The position numbers and the translations under genes were made by a program. The notes below the pieces were generated by a model. It had not been told where the DNA came from. It did no database searches and saw only the letters and a list, made by a program, of their open reading frames with translations. This document shows positions 32,605 through 40,308 of a stretch of 64,000 nucleotides of DNA, piece after piece (position 1 is the stretch's first letter; the number at the start of each line of letters is the position of its first letter). This DNA comes from Anaerosphaera aminiphila DSM 21120 (GTDB lineage: Bacteria > Bacillota > Clostridia > Tissierellales > Peptoniphilaceae), in NCBI RefSeq assembly GCF_900129925.1, contig NZ_FQXI01000002.1, forward strand, positions 103,497-167,496, written 5' to 3'.

Positions 32605-33229
32605 AGAAGTGCAAGTACTGAAGAAAAAATGTGCGTTTTGTGATTCCAAAGAACTATACAAATATGGAATTTGCGAAACTTGCTATGACAATTTAAATTT
32701 AAATATATCTTTTTACAAGAAGTTTAAGTATGTAGATGAAATTTATATAGGCTGTGAATATGACAGCTTCTTAAGAGATAAAATGGTGAAGTTTAAATTT
32801 AAAGATGAGACATATCTATATAGTTTTTTTGGGGAGCTGTTAATTGGAAAACTTTTGAAAAATAATTTGCATAAAAATTATGAAACCATTACTTCAGTTC
32901 CAATGCACAAGACTTCCCTAAAGAAGAGGGGATACAATCAAAGTGAATTAATTGCCAAATACATTTCAGAAAACACACTAATAGACTATAGACCTCTTCT
33001 TAAAAAAAATAGCGAAACCAGAGAACAAGTGGAGTTGTCTTCTTTTGATCGAGGGGAGAATTTAAGGGGAGTTTTTAGCTGTAGAAAAGCTGTAGATGGA
33101 AAGAGTGTTATTATAGTAGATGACGTAATTACAACGGGGTCTACTATAGAAGAATTGGCAAAAGTATTAAAGGAAGCAGGCGCGAAAAAAGTAGCTGCAT
33201 TAGTAGTAGCTACTCGTCAATCATTTTAA
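32597..33229 (+). CDS. comFC: ComF-family phosphoribosyltransferase-like protein
   Basis: ComFC/GntX family, 210 residues. An N-terminal zinc-ribbon (C12-x2-C15, C26-x2-C29) precedes a type I phosphoribosyltransferase fold with TSVPMHKTSLKKRGYNQSELIAKYI and the PRPP loop VIIVDDVITTGSTIEE. Homologues are required for DNA uptake, apparently coupling nucleotide or ssDNA handling to import. The usual ComFA helicase partner is absent; instead the gene is translationally coupled (8-bp overlap) to recD2, another DNA motor. The 3' end overlaps the convergent yihY gene by 20 bp. No other competence gene is in the window. Confidence 0.9.
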   Translation: MFKEVQVLKKKCAFCDSKELYKYGICETCYDNLNLNISFYKKFKYVDEIYIGCEYDSFLRDKMVKFKFKDETYLYSFFGELLIGKLLKNNLHKNYETITSVPMHKTSLKKRGYNQSELIAKYISENTLIDYRPLLKKNSETREQVELSSFDRGENLRGVFSCRKAVDGKSVIIVDDVITTGSTIEELAKVLKEAGAKKVAALVVATRQSF

Positions 33230-34145
33230 TTAAATTTTTTAGTACAGACTCTTTTCTTTGAAGTATGTCTGTATTTTTTTCGCTGTACATTGAAAAGAGA
33301 ATTGCATTTATTTCTCCGCCAAGTAGTATAATCATGTTCATAAGCCATATCCAAATTAAAAGCACTATAATACTTCCAATAGAACCGTAGGTAATAGAGT
33401 AGTTGCTAAAATTCTTCACATAATATCCAAAGAGTTTAGTTACAAAAATTGATCCGAAAGTTGCAATAACAGCTCCGGGGATTGAGACTTTAAACTTTAC
33501 AGTTCGTCTGAGCTTTGGATCTAAGCTGTACCTATATAAGAGCACTAACATGACAATTATATATAAAATTGGAAAAAATAAACTTAAAGAATTCCAAGTG
33601 GATAAAACTGCACTGTCTAAATTAAAATAATCTACAATTCTCTCAACTATTAAATCTCCAAAGACTTGAGTTGAAAGTAGGAGCATAATCATAAAAATCA
33701 AAGCCAGTGTAAATACAAATGCAATTGCCTTGGCCTTAAAAAAGTTTCTCTTGTCCTTTGAACCGTAAGCTAAATTTATATTTTTCATAATTTGTTTTAT
33801 AATAGTTGAAGAAGTCCACAGACCCAAGATCACAGATATTGAGAAGAGGCCTCCGGAACTGGTAGTGTTAATTTCACTTATAAAATTTATCACTATGTCC
33901 TTTGCATATTGAGGAATGTATTCTAAGTAGCTTAGAAGTGTCTCTGAACTTAAAATATCTGTAAAGTTAATTGCATTTAACAGTGCAATTAAAAATGGAA
34001 ATAAAGATAGAATGGTAAAATATACTAAGCTTGCACTAATTTCAAAAATTCTATGTTCCAGAAATCTGTATGTCAACTTATCAAAAAATATAAAGATGCT
34101 ATTGTCTTGGTATTTATATATTATTTTTTTAAGAAAATCAAGCAT
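33210..34145 (-). CDS. YihY/BrkB-family inner-membrane protein
   Basis: Integral membrane protein, 311 residues, six or seven hydrophobic segments. Family features: TYRFLEHRIFEISASLVYFTILSLFPFLIALL (N-terminal hallmark ending in the LFPFL motif), GLWTSSTIIKQIMKNINLAYG, and GSIGSIIVLLIWIWLMNMIILLGGEINAIL (the C-terminal hallmark). Formerly called RNase BN in error; true function is undefined, perhaps transport or envelope maintenance. SD GAGGTGG lies before the start on the minus strand. It shares a short divergent promoter region with the response regulator and overlaps comF convergently at the 3' end, so the two messages are complementary there. Confidence 0.88.
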   Translation of the reverse strand: MLDFLKKIIYKYQDNSIFIFFDKLTYRFLEHRIFEISASLVYFTILSLFPFLIALLNAINFTDILSSETLLSYLEYIPQYAKDIVINFISEINTTSSGGLFSISVILGLWTSSTIIKQIMKNINLAYGSKDKRNFFKAKAIAFVFTLALIFMIMLLLSTQVFGDLIVERIVDYFNLDSAVLSTWNSLSLFFPILYIIVMLVLLYRYSLDPKLRRTVKFKVSIPGAVIATFGSIFVTKLFGYYVKNFSNYSITYGSIGSIIVLLIWIWLMNMIILLGGEINAILFSMYSEKNTDILQRKESVLKNLIKMIDE

Positions 34146-34164
34146 TTTACCACCTCATAATGTA

Positions 34165-34196
34165 AAATTATACCATAAAAAATTCTAATATGGTAA
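34165..34196. promoter_or_regulatory. Divergent promoter region with inverted repeat
   Basis: TACCATA (34171-34177) and TATGGTA (34189-34195) form an inverted repeat that extends to 11 bp with one mismatch. The left arm contains a minus-strand TATAAT (towards yihY), and the right arm includes the plus-strand TAAAAT -10-like sequence (towards the response regulator). A dimeric regulator here could control both directions. Confidence 0.5.
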
Positions 34197-34224
34197 AATG
34201 AAAAAGTAAAGAAAGGGGAATACT

Positions 34225-34917
34225 ATGAGTTATAATATTCTTGTTTGTGATGATGAAAAAGATATAGTCTTAGCAATAGAAATATATTTAAAAGCAGAAA
34301 GCTATGAAGTTTTTAAAGCTTATAATGGATTAGAAGCACTAAAAATATTGGAAGAGGAGCAAATTCACTTAGTTATAATGGATTTGATGATGCCCGGAAT
34401 GGATGGAATTTCCACAATATTAAAGATAAGAGAACAGAAGAACATTCCAATTATAATACTATCAGCTAAATCTGAGATAACTGATAAGATAATAGGGTTA
34501 AATGTGGGGGCAGATGACTACATTGTAAAGCCCTTTAATGCAATAGAACTGGTTGCCAGAGTAAATTCAGTGTTAAGACGATTTACCACACTTGGAAGTG
34601 CGGAAATAGACAAAGACGTCTACAGCATTGGAAGAGTTACAATAAATGACAGCTCAAAAGAAGTGCTAGTAGATAATGTGTCTGTGAGTTTAACACCCTA
34701 TGAATACAAAATTTTGCTCTTGCTAATAAGGAACAAGTCCAAAGTGTTTAGTTCAGATGAAATATATAAAGAAGTTTGGGAAGAAGAAGCCCACGATGTA
34801 AAAAAAGTAATTTCAGTTCACATATCGCATTTGAGAGATAAAATTGAAATTAATCCCAGAAAGCCCGACTTAATAAAAAGTGTCTATGGAATGGGATATA
34901 AGATAGAGGAAAAATAA
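34225..34917 (+). CDS. OmpR-family response regulator
   Basis: DNA-binding response regulator, 230 residues. Receiver domain (1-118) has the acidic pair D9-D10, phospho-acceptor D53 in VIMDLMMPGMD, the switch Ser in ILSAKSE and Lys in DDYIVKPF. The C-terminal winged helix (about 135-228) has LTPYEYKILLLLIRNKSKVFSSDEIYKEVW and VSVHISHLRDKI..IKSVYGMGYKI. The overall type resembles VanR/WalR-like regulators of envelope stress. SD AAAGGGG. Its stop overlaps the kinase start (TAATG). Confidence 0.95.
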   Translation: MSYNILVCDDEKDIVLAIEIYLKAESYEVFKAYNGLEALKILEEEQIHLVIMDLMMPGMDGISTILKIREQKNIPIIILSAKSEITDKIIGLNVGADDYIVKPFNAIELVARVNSVLRRFTTLGSAEIDKDVYSIGRVTINDSSKEVLVDNVSVSLTPYEYKILLLLIRNKSKVFSSDEIYKEVWEEEAHDVKKVISVHISHLRDKIEINPRKPDLIKSVYGMGYKIEEK

Positions 34918-36128
34918 TGGCTTCTGTAAAAAGTATAAAATTGGAGCTAAAAGAGGCCTATAGATATATTAGAGATGATATTGACTTGGAGTGGGTTTTG
35001 CTAAACTGTCTAATAATGGGTTCTTTAATATATGGAAAAATTGGCTACTATTCAGGTTTATTGATTTTTTTAGGCGTAGTGATTATAAAGTTGTTTTCTA
35101 AAAATTTAATAAACTCAATATTTACTTTAAAGTTAGCACTTGAATCAGAAAAAAATAAGATGTACTTGGTGTTTGTATTTTTAAATTTATTTATGGGAAT
35201 GCTGCTAATTCAAATTGACTACTCGGGTTTTGCAAGTTTTTTAGTATTAGTGGTAATCAGAATAGTACTGGGAATTGAAAATATGTACACTCAAAATTTA
35301 ATACTCACAGACTTAATAGAGGACTTATATAATTGGGGCGAAATTAGTGAAGTTCCATCACTGGCGTCAAAAAAAACAGTTGAGAGTTCAAAGTTTTTAA
35401 AATCTATTAAAGAGCAAATAAGAGAATCTGTAGAAAAGCAAATGGAGACAGAGTATTTAAAAACAGAGTTAATAACAAATATTTCTCATGATTTAAAGAC
35501 ACCACTTACATCAATAGTAAATTATACAGACATACTTGGGAAAAAAGACGTAATGGATGAAGAAGCTAGGGAATATGTTAAAGTACTTGGTAGAAATTCA
35601 GAGCGGTTAAAAAACTTAGTAATAGATTTAATTTATGCTTCAAAGACCGGATCCGGCGATGTAAAAGTGGAAAAGGGATTTATAGATTTTAATGAATTGG
35701 TATCTCAAATATATGGCGATTTTGACGAAGTACTGAAGCGAAAAAATGTAGAATTTATATATAACTATGGAGATAGAGAAATATCTCTGTACTCAGATGG
35801 AAATATACTCTCCAGAATTATACAAAATTTAATTTCCAACGCCTATAAGTACTCAAAAGAGGGAACGCAGATAATTGCAAATGCAGAGTGTACAGATGAA
35901 TATATTTTCTTTTCTATGGAAAATATATCCAATACTGAAATAAAGTTAAGTGAAAAAGATCTATTTAACGAACTTGTAAAGTCGGAAAAATCCAGAAACA
36001 CTGAAGGTTCAGGGCTGGGACTTTATATAGCTAAAAACCTAACAGAGATACTTGGAGGAAATTTATTTTTAAAAATGGAAGACAATGTATTTAAAGTATA
36101 TTTAAAATTAAAGAGAGACCTATCTTAA
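34917..36128 (+). CDS. sensor histidine kinase
   Basis: Partner of the preceding regulator, 403 residues. N-terminal half has four hydrophobic segments (about 22-42, 45-62, 78-98, 101-120) with short loops and no large external domain, so it may sense the membrane or a partner protein. Dimerisation/phosphoacceptor helix is ITNISHDLKTPLTSIVNYTDIL with H191. The ATPase part has N-box NLISNAYKYSKEGTQI and G2 box NTEGSGLGLYIAKNLTEILGG. Adjacent yihY is divergently transcribed. The 3' end is duplicated about 465 bp downstream, on the far side of a repeat element. Confidence 0.93.
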   Translation: MASVKSIKLELKEAYRYIRDDIDLEWVLLNCLIMGSLIYGKIGYYSGLLIFLGVVIIKLFSKNLINSIFTLKLALESEKNKMYLVFVFLNLFMGMLLIQIDYSGFASFLVLVVIRIVLGIENMYTQNLILTDLIEDLYNWGEISEVPSLASKKTVESSKFLKSIKEQIRESVEKQMETEYLKTELITNISHDLKTPLTSIVNYTDILGKKDVMDEEAREYVKVLGRNSERLKNLVIDLIYASKTGSGDVKVEKGFIDFNELVSQIYGDFDEVLKRKNVEFIYNYGDREISLYSDGNILSRIIQNLISNAYKYSKEGTQIIANAECTDEYIFFSMENISNTEIKLSEKDLFNELVKSEKSRNTEGSGLGLYIAKNLTEILGGNLFLKMEDNVFKVYLKLKRDLS

Positions 36129-36129
36129 A

Positions 36130-36530
36130 AAGCAGCCTACTTGTCTGCTTATATTCTTTTGATAAAATATTTAAAAATTATTAACATTTAAAAGTTATTA
36201 AAATAATATTGAGACATTAAATTTTTAAAGCGTTTCAAGGGTGTAACAGTAAATTTTATGACGAAATCTTGCCGTAGTTTTCAACCAAGTCTTTCAGCCT
36301 TGGGAAAACTTGACATTGGACCTACAACGAAATCAAAGATTTCTGTTAGGTCTCAAAGCGTTTCAAGGGTGTAGCAGTAAATTCTATCCACTCGCTAATG
36401 CTCGTGGAGAATTCTTGCATAAAATCTATGACAGAACTAAAGTTCCTATAGATTGTTAAAGGGGAGGGTGCTCGAGGGAGGGCATGAGGGAAAATCGCAA
36501 TTCCCTTCGACCTCTCTCGAATATTAAAAA
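36130..36530 (+). repeat. Composite intergenic repeat, copy 5 (divergent sequence, conserved folds)
   Basis: From about 36226: GCGTTTCAAGGGTGTA border, CCAAG/CTTGG and GACCTA/TAGGTC hairpins (36275-36353), border again (36357), a variant hairpin with CCAC tcGC taat GCtc GTGG (36393-36415), GAAC TAAA GTTC (36434-36445), the G-quadruplex motif (36461-36482), and the core stem (36472-36482 / 36511-36520). The gap 36129-36595 therefore holds a decayed terminator copy (36127-36150), this repeat and a kinase-tail remnant. Confidence 0.82.
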
Positions 36531-36534
36531 ATCT

Positions 36535-36593
36535 TTAAAATAGAATACAATGTATTTAAAGTCTATTTAAAAGTAAAGAGAGATTTATCTTAA
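36535..36593 (+). pseudogene. Duplicate of histidine-kinase 3' end
   Basis: About 80 bp here (through the terminator at 36619) match 36069-36150 at about 90%. Translated in the kinase frame it reads YNVFKVYLKVKRDLS then stop, versus DNVFKVYLKLKRDLS. Most base differences are synonymous or conservative, so this tail diverged while coding. It looks like the end of another kinase allele separated by the repeat. Confidence 0.75.
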
Positions 36594-36595
36594 AA

Positions 36596-36619
36596 AGCAG
36601 CCTACTTGGCTGCTTTTTT
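36596..36619. terminator. Bidirectional terminator between kinase remnant and minus-strand gene
   Basis: AGCAGCC TACTT GGCTGCT with Ts on the right and, on the complement, Ts on the left. It overlaps the last codons of the minus-strand gene. The kinase-proximal twin (36131-36150) has a G-to-T stem mismatch and no T-run. Confidence 0.88.
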
Positions 36620-38317
36620 AAATTCAATGACTTTTGAATTATTATAGTATTTGAAACAGTGTTTTAGTACAACACTTCCAAGTTCAGTGCTTTTTATAAT
36701 GCCCTTATTTACATTTATAAGCTCTAACCTCTCCAGTATTTGAAATATAAAAAAATCCTCACGAGATATATTTAACCCCTCAAGAGAGGCGGAATTATCT
36801 TCTTCAAGTTTTTTTACTAAGTTGTAAAATATAGAGGAGATGTCTTTAATCTTTTTTTCACTTAAGAAAGTACTTAAAAATTCTCTGTTAAACAGATAGT
36901 GAATAAATATTGCAAACTGTTCTGAAACTTCAAAGGAAAAGAAGTTTGAAATATTGTCAGTTAAGTCCAAAGTGGAAAAGTCTTGTTCAAGTTCTATGAG
37001 GTCGGTACTCATGGAAAAGTTAAAAAACAATTCAATGAGAGGATAGTGCGACTGAGTTAGAACTTTTACATCTCTTGTGGGAGTTAAATTTAATTCAGCT
37101 GCAATTTGACCTACAAAGTAGGGTGTAATAGTATTTTTTCCCTTGGAAATTTTTACATTGTGTAGTGTGAAAAATTCCAAAAAAGTATTGAAGTTATCTA
37201 AAAACTCAATAGACATGTCATCAGGGATAAGTTCAACTAAATCTTCATCAAAGTAAAAGTGTTTAGTTGAACTAGATAAATTTTTCTCATAGTAAAAAAA
37301 TCTATCCATGCAGTCTACAAGTTCGATAAGGGGATTTTTATATACCTCATCAAATTTAAGGGCATATTCATAGTACTCTTTTAAATAGTAAATAGACCTG
37401 TAGAGTTCAACTTTTGAGTGGACAAAACCATCTTTAGAGGCTCTATCAAAAATAACTTTAAAGTCGTAATTTTGAAAAGTAGAATAAGTTTCTCCAATTG
37501 GTTCAAGTTGATTTAAATAGAGTGCAGAGACATAGTAGAAAAATTCTTCAACGTCAATGACATCTTTAAGAGCGGAATACTCTAAAAACTTTTCAAGTAT
37601 TAATTGGTCTTTTACATTAAACATCACACTTATAGATTCACTTTGCTCATTAGCTCCAATTTCCATATCGTAGTCTGAAAAACTGCTTTGTGACATAGAA
37701 AATAAAAAGAATATGTCTATTAAGTTACTTTTTAAAAGCGAAATCTTTTGAGATTCAGTATTTGACTTATCATTTTCTACGGATAAGTTTTCTTTTAAAA
37801 AGCTGTCCACCATTTGCACAAATACAGTCTCCTGTGCCCTTTCCAGAGTGTTTATAACACTTAGTACAAATACATACCCATCAAACTCAACAAGTCTTAC
37901 AAAGGCCGTGTCAGAGGCTTTAAAATAGTCTTTGGGTAGAGAGGAGTGTTCTACTTCTATATTTTTTTTGAGAAACCTGTCAAATACGAAAAATTTCTCT
38001 TCACTGACGGATTCAATATCAATAACGGTACAGTAACTATTTGACATTGACTTGGAAATGGAATCAATTATGTTGTCATTTAAGTGAGTAGTAGATTTAG
38101 AAAAAGATCTTAAAATTAACTTTAAATCATCACTAAAACTCTTATCGTCTAAAATTCTAAATGCCTTTAGTTCTCTAATATCAATGGAAAGTTTTAAAAA
38201 ATCGTAAACTTCACTTTCAGAGTTCGTAAAGGCAATAAAGTCATTAATTTGTTCATAAAATTGTAGTGCAAAATTAAATTTTGTTTGCGATACTAACAAA
38301 TTAATATTATTCATCAT
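36602..38317 (-). CDS. uncharacterised 571-residue soluble protein coupled to FUSC gene
   Basis: I do not recognise this protein. It is acidic, Phe/Ser/Leu/Asp-rich, with no signal peptide or membrane segments and no metal or nucleotide motif. It looks largely alpha-helical with repeated F-Y-x-x-Y/L patterns (FYYVSALYLNQ, YRSIYYLKEYYEY), and might be a helical-repeat scaffold. The final ~60 residues (EDFFIFQILERLELINVNKGIIKSTELGSVVLKHCF) look like a winged-helix end. The start is ATG 38317 (ATG 38314 also possible); GGTGAAC precedes. It overlaps the stop of the aromatic-acid-exporter-like gene by 11 bp, so the two are co-translated and probably work together. Confidence 0.7.
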   Translation of the reverse strand: MMNNINLLVSQTKFNFALQFYEQINDFIAFTNSESEVYDFLKLSIDIRELKAFRILDDKSFSDDLKLILRSFSKSTTHLNDNIIDSISKSMSNSYCTVIDIESVSEEKFFVFDRFLKKNIEVEHSSLPKDYFKASDTAFVRLVEFDGYVFVLSVINTLERAQETVFVQMVDSFLKENLSVENDKSNTESQKISLLKSNLIDIFFLFSMSQSSFSDYDMEIGANEQSESISVMFNVKDQLILEKFLEYSALKDVIDVEEFFYYVSALYLNQLEPIGETYSTFQNYDFKVIFDRASKDGFVHSKVELYRSIYYLKEYYEYALKFDEVYKNPLIELVDCMDRFFYYEKNLSSSTKHFYFDEDLVELIPDDMSIEFLDNFNTFLEFFTLHNVKISKGKNTITPYFVGQIAAELNLTPTRDVKVLTQSHYPLIELFFNFSMSTDLIELEQDFSTLDLTDNISNFFSFEVSEQFAIFIHYLFNREFLSTFLSEKKIKDISSIFYNLVKKLEEDNSASLEGLNISREDFFIFQILERLELINVNKGIIKSTELGSVVLKHCFKYYNNSKVIEFKKAAK

Positions 38318-39212
38318 GTTCACCAATAATCTTTTCTAATTTTAGAATATTTTCCAATATTCTGTGCATATGGTAGTTAAATACAGAATTTAACTCTCCA
38401 TCTAAGTCCCCATCTTTTATTAAGTCAAAGGAAAAAATTTTGTTAATTAAAAGTTTATTTGACTTATATACATAGGGCGACTTGTCAAAGGAATTTAACA
38501 AGTTAAATCTCAAACTTATATCCTTAAATAGATCTGTAATTGTCTTTGCTGAGTCCATGTCAAATTTTACGTGAAATGGAGTGGACAGCTCAGACAGAAG
38601 CAGGTCATAATTTTTAATAGTCTTGTTAAAAGCAGAGTCAAAAGATTCAATATCATGGTTCTTTGTAGAAATCAACTCGATTATAAATATTTTAGTCTCT
38701 TCCAAAGTTTTTTTGGCATTTGAAATAAAGTCCTCATATACATTTGGAGAAGAAATAAAGTAATTTACAGCCACTCCAATTACAATTCCCAAAAAAGTTC
38801 CGAATATTCTATTAAAGCCATATATTAACTTATCTGACTTTGATGTAAAACCTGCAATAAAAACAAGACATGATAAAAGAACCATTTCTTTCATGTCAAA
38901 AACTTGTAGTATATATATTATAATTACTATTCCCAAACCACCTAAAAGAGGTTTAATATATTGGTTCTGAGTTATATATGAAAACAACACACCAAGAATT
39001 ACACCAAAAATAGCAGAAAACATCCTCTTTTTAACGTCATTGTAGCTTTCTGAAAAAGATGATTTCATAGACGTAATAGCGGGAATACAGGTAAATATTG
39101 GGGAGTCAAGTTTAAATAAAATTGAAACATAAAGACTTAAAATAACTGCAATTGCAGTCTTTATTACCCTCATACCTATTTTTATTTTAAAATTCACTTT
39201 TTTTACGCTCAT
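38307..39212 (-). CDS. FUSC / aromatic acid exporter family membrane protein
   Basis: Membrane protein of about 301 residues. The N-terminal ~165 residues hold five or six hydrophobic segments with the family start RVIKTAIAVILSLYVSILFKLDSPIFTCIPAITSMKSSF, followed by RMFSAIFGVILGVLF and RIFGTFLGIVIGVAVNYF. The C-terminal ~130 residues are a soluble helical domain. Matches the ArAE_1/DUF939 group (YqjA/YgaE-like), distantly related to AaeB/FUSC efflux proteins. ATG at 39212 chosen since GGTGG is then the SD; the upstream in-frame ATG at 39224 precedes that SD. Downstream overlap with an unknown soluble protein suggests a two-part system. Substrate unknown. Confidence 0.85.
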   Translation of the reverse strand: MSVKKVNFKIKIGMRVIKTAIAVILSLYVSILFKLDSPIFTCIPAITSMKSSFSESYNDVKKRMFSAIFGVILGVLFSYITQNQYIKPLLGGLGIVIIIYILQVFDMKEMVLLSCLVFIAGFTSKSDKLIYGFNRIFGTFLGIVIGVAVNYFISSPNVYEDFISNAKKTLEETKIFIIELISTKNHDIESFDSAFNKTIKNYDLLLSELSTPFHVKFDMDSAKTITDLFKDISLRFNLLNSFDKSPYVYKSNKLLINKIFSFDLIKDGDLDGELNSVFNYHMHRILENILKLEKIIGEHDE

Positions 39213-39259
39213 AATTACCACCATTCAATACTTAATTATACCAGAGTAAAACTAAAAAA

Positions 39260-39345
39260 TCATCCACAAGAAACCATCCACAATAAGTCCACACCCTAAA
39301 ATGAGAAAACAACACTTGTGCACAGACTTATCCACACTATCCACA
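39260..39345 (+). promoter_or_regulatory. Cluster of five DnaA-box-like 9-mers
   Basis: Same-strand boxes: TCATCCACA (39260), CCATCCACA (39274), AAGTCCACA (39285), TTATCCACA (39328, perfect consensus) and CTATCCACA (39337). They lie in 86 bp between the divergent FUSC and hpf starts. TTGTGCACA (39316) may add a weak site. Likely a DnaA-binding regulatory or titration cluster rather than oriC, since no dnaA/dnaN/rpmH genes are near. Confidence 0.65.
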
Positions 39346-39415
39346 GGAAAACTTTGTGAATAGAATTAAAATAATAGGGTAGAAGTAAATAACAAGACTG
39401 AGAGGAGTGTATAAT

Positions 39416-39949
39416 ATGTTACTTAAATTAGTTGGAAAAAACCTAGAACTTACTGAAAGCTTAAAAGAGCAAGCGGAAAGAAAATTTTCAAAGCTCGATA
39501 ATTACTTTGATGAGGAAATAGAAGGTAGGGTAGTTTTCTCGACACAAAAAAATAGTATGACTGTAGAGGTAACAGTTTTTCTTCCAGGTACAATTTTAAG
39601 AGCTGAAGAGACAACTCAAGATATGTACATGTCAATTGACAAAGCTGTAGATGCTTTGGCAAGACAAGTTAGAAAATATAAAACTAGACTTAAAAGAAGA
39701 TATCAAGATAATTCAGAAACTATTAGATTTGAAAATGTAACTTCAAATGAACCGGAAGCTGAAAGTGGTAAAATAGTTAGAAGAAAGAAATTTGATTTAC
39801 GCCCTATGAATGAAGAAGAGGCAATACTTCAAATGGAACTACTAAATCACAACTTCTTTGTATTCTTAAATGCTGACACAGATCAAGTGGAAGTACTGTA
39901 TAAGAGAAAAGACGACAACTACGGTTTAATAGAAGCGGATATAGGATAA
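39416..39949 (+). CDS. hpf: long-form hibernation promoting factor
   Basis: Ribosome-hibernation protein, 177 residues. N-terminal RaiA/HPF domain (1-100, LVGKNLELTESLKEQAERKFSKLDNYF, with ITV-type strands and the basic RQVRKYKTRLKRRY helix that binds 16S rRNA near the decoding centre). A linker follows, then the C-terminal dimerisation domain (about 120-177; MNEEEAILQMELLNHNFFVFLNADTDQVEVLYKRKDDNYGLIE). This long form makes 100S ribosome dimers in stationary phase. ATG 39416 has AGAGGAG upstream; the in-frame GTG 39407 lies in the SD. A DnaA-box cluster lies upstream and a perfect reverse box is 55 bp downstream, an unusual context. Confidence 0.95.
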   Translation: MLLKLVGKNLELTESLKEQAERKFSKLDNYFDEEIEGRVVFSTQKNSMTVEVTVFLPGTILRAEETTQDMYMSIDKAVDALARQVRKYKTRLKRRYQDNSETIRFENVTSNEPEAESGKIVRRKKFDLRPMNEEEAILQMELLNHNFFVFLNADTDQVEVLYKRKDDNYGLIEADIG

Positions 39950-39960
39950 ATTTTAAGTTT

Positions 39961-39985
39961 AAAGGCTGGGTAACCGGCCTTTTTT
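39961..39985 (+). terminator. Terminator of hpf
   Basis: AAAGGC-T-GG GTAA CC-G-GCCTTT stem followed by Ts. Confidence 0.9.
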
Positions 39986-40003
39986 AATGTGAATATTTAT
40001 AAG

Positions 40004-40012
40004 TGTGGATAA
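40004..40012 (-). promoter_or_regulatory. Perfect reverse DnaA box
   Basis: TGTGGATAA, the exact reverse complement of TTATCCACA, just after the hpf terminator. Confidence 0.55.
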
Positions 40013-40055
40013 AAAACTTGGAGTATATGGACAAAGGATAAGATTAAGAATTAAT

Positions 40056-40234
40056 TAGCAGTAAATTTCATCCAATCGAACTTCGTTTTCTTGGGAAAAT
40101 TTGACATTGGACCTACAACGAAATCAAAGATTAGCAGTGAATTTCAACCAATCGAACTTTGTTCTCTTGGGAAATTTTTGCATAAAATCTATGACGGAAC
40201 TAAAGTTCCTATAGATTGTTAGGTTAGGTCTCAA
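40056..40234 (+). repeat. Composite intergenic repeat, copy 6 (partial, rearranged)
   Basis: Two CCAAtcGAAC..GTTC..TTGG modules in tandem (40070-40096 and 40147-40172), separated by a fragment of the GACCTAC..GAAATCAAAGATT module. It then has GGAAC TAAA GTTCC (40196-40209) and the TATAGATTGTTAGGTTAGGTC end. No G-rich core. It occupies most of the 39986-40308 gap. Confidence 0.8.
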
Positions 40235-40308
40235 TATTTAAATTGTTTTAAAGTGAAATTGTACTATAATTTATATAGAAACGAAATAACTACAAGTAGG
40301 AGAATAAA

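Noticed and set aside
39260..39345. Replication origin at the DnaA-box cluster
   Set aside because: No dnaA, dnaN, recF, gyr or rpmH genes and no clear AT-rich unwinding array beside it; a regulatory or titration cluster is more cautious.
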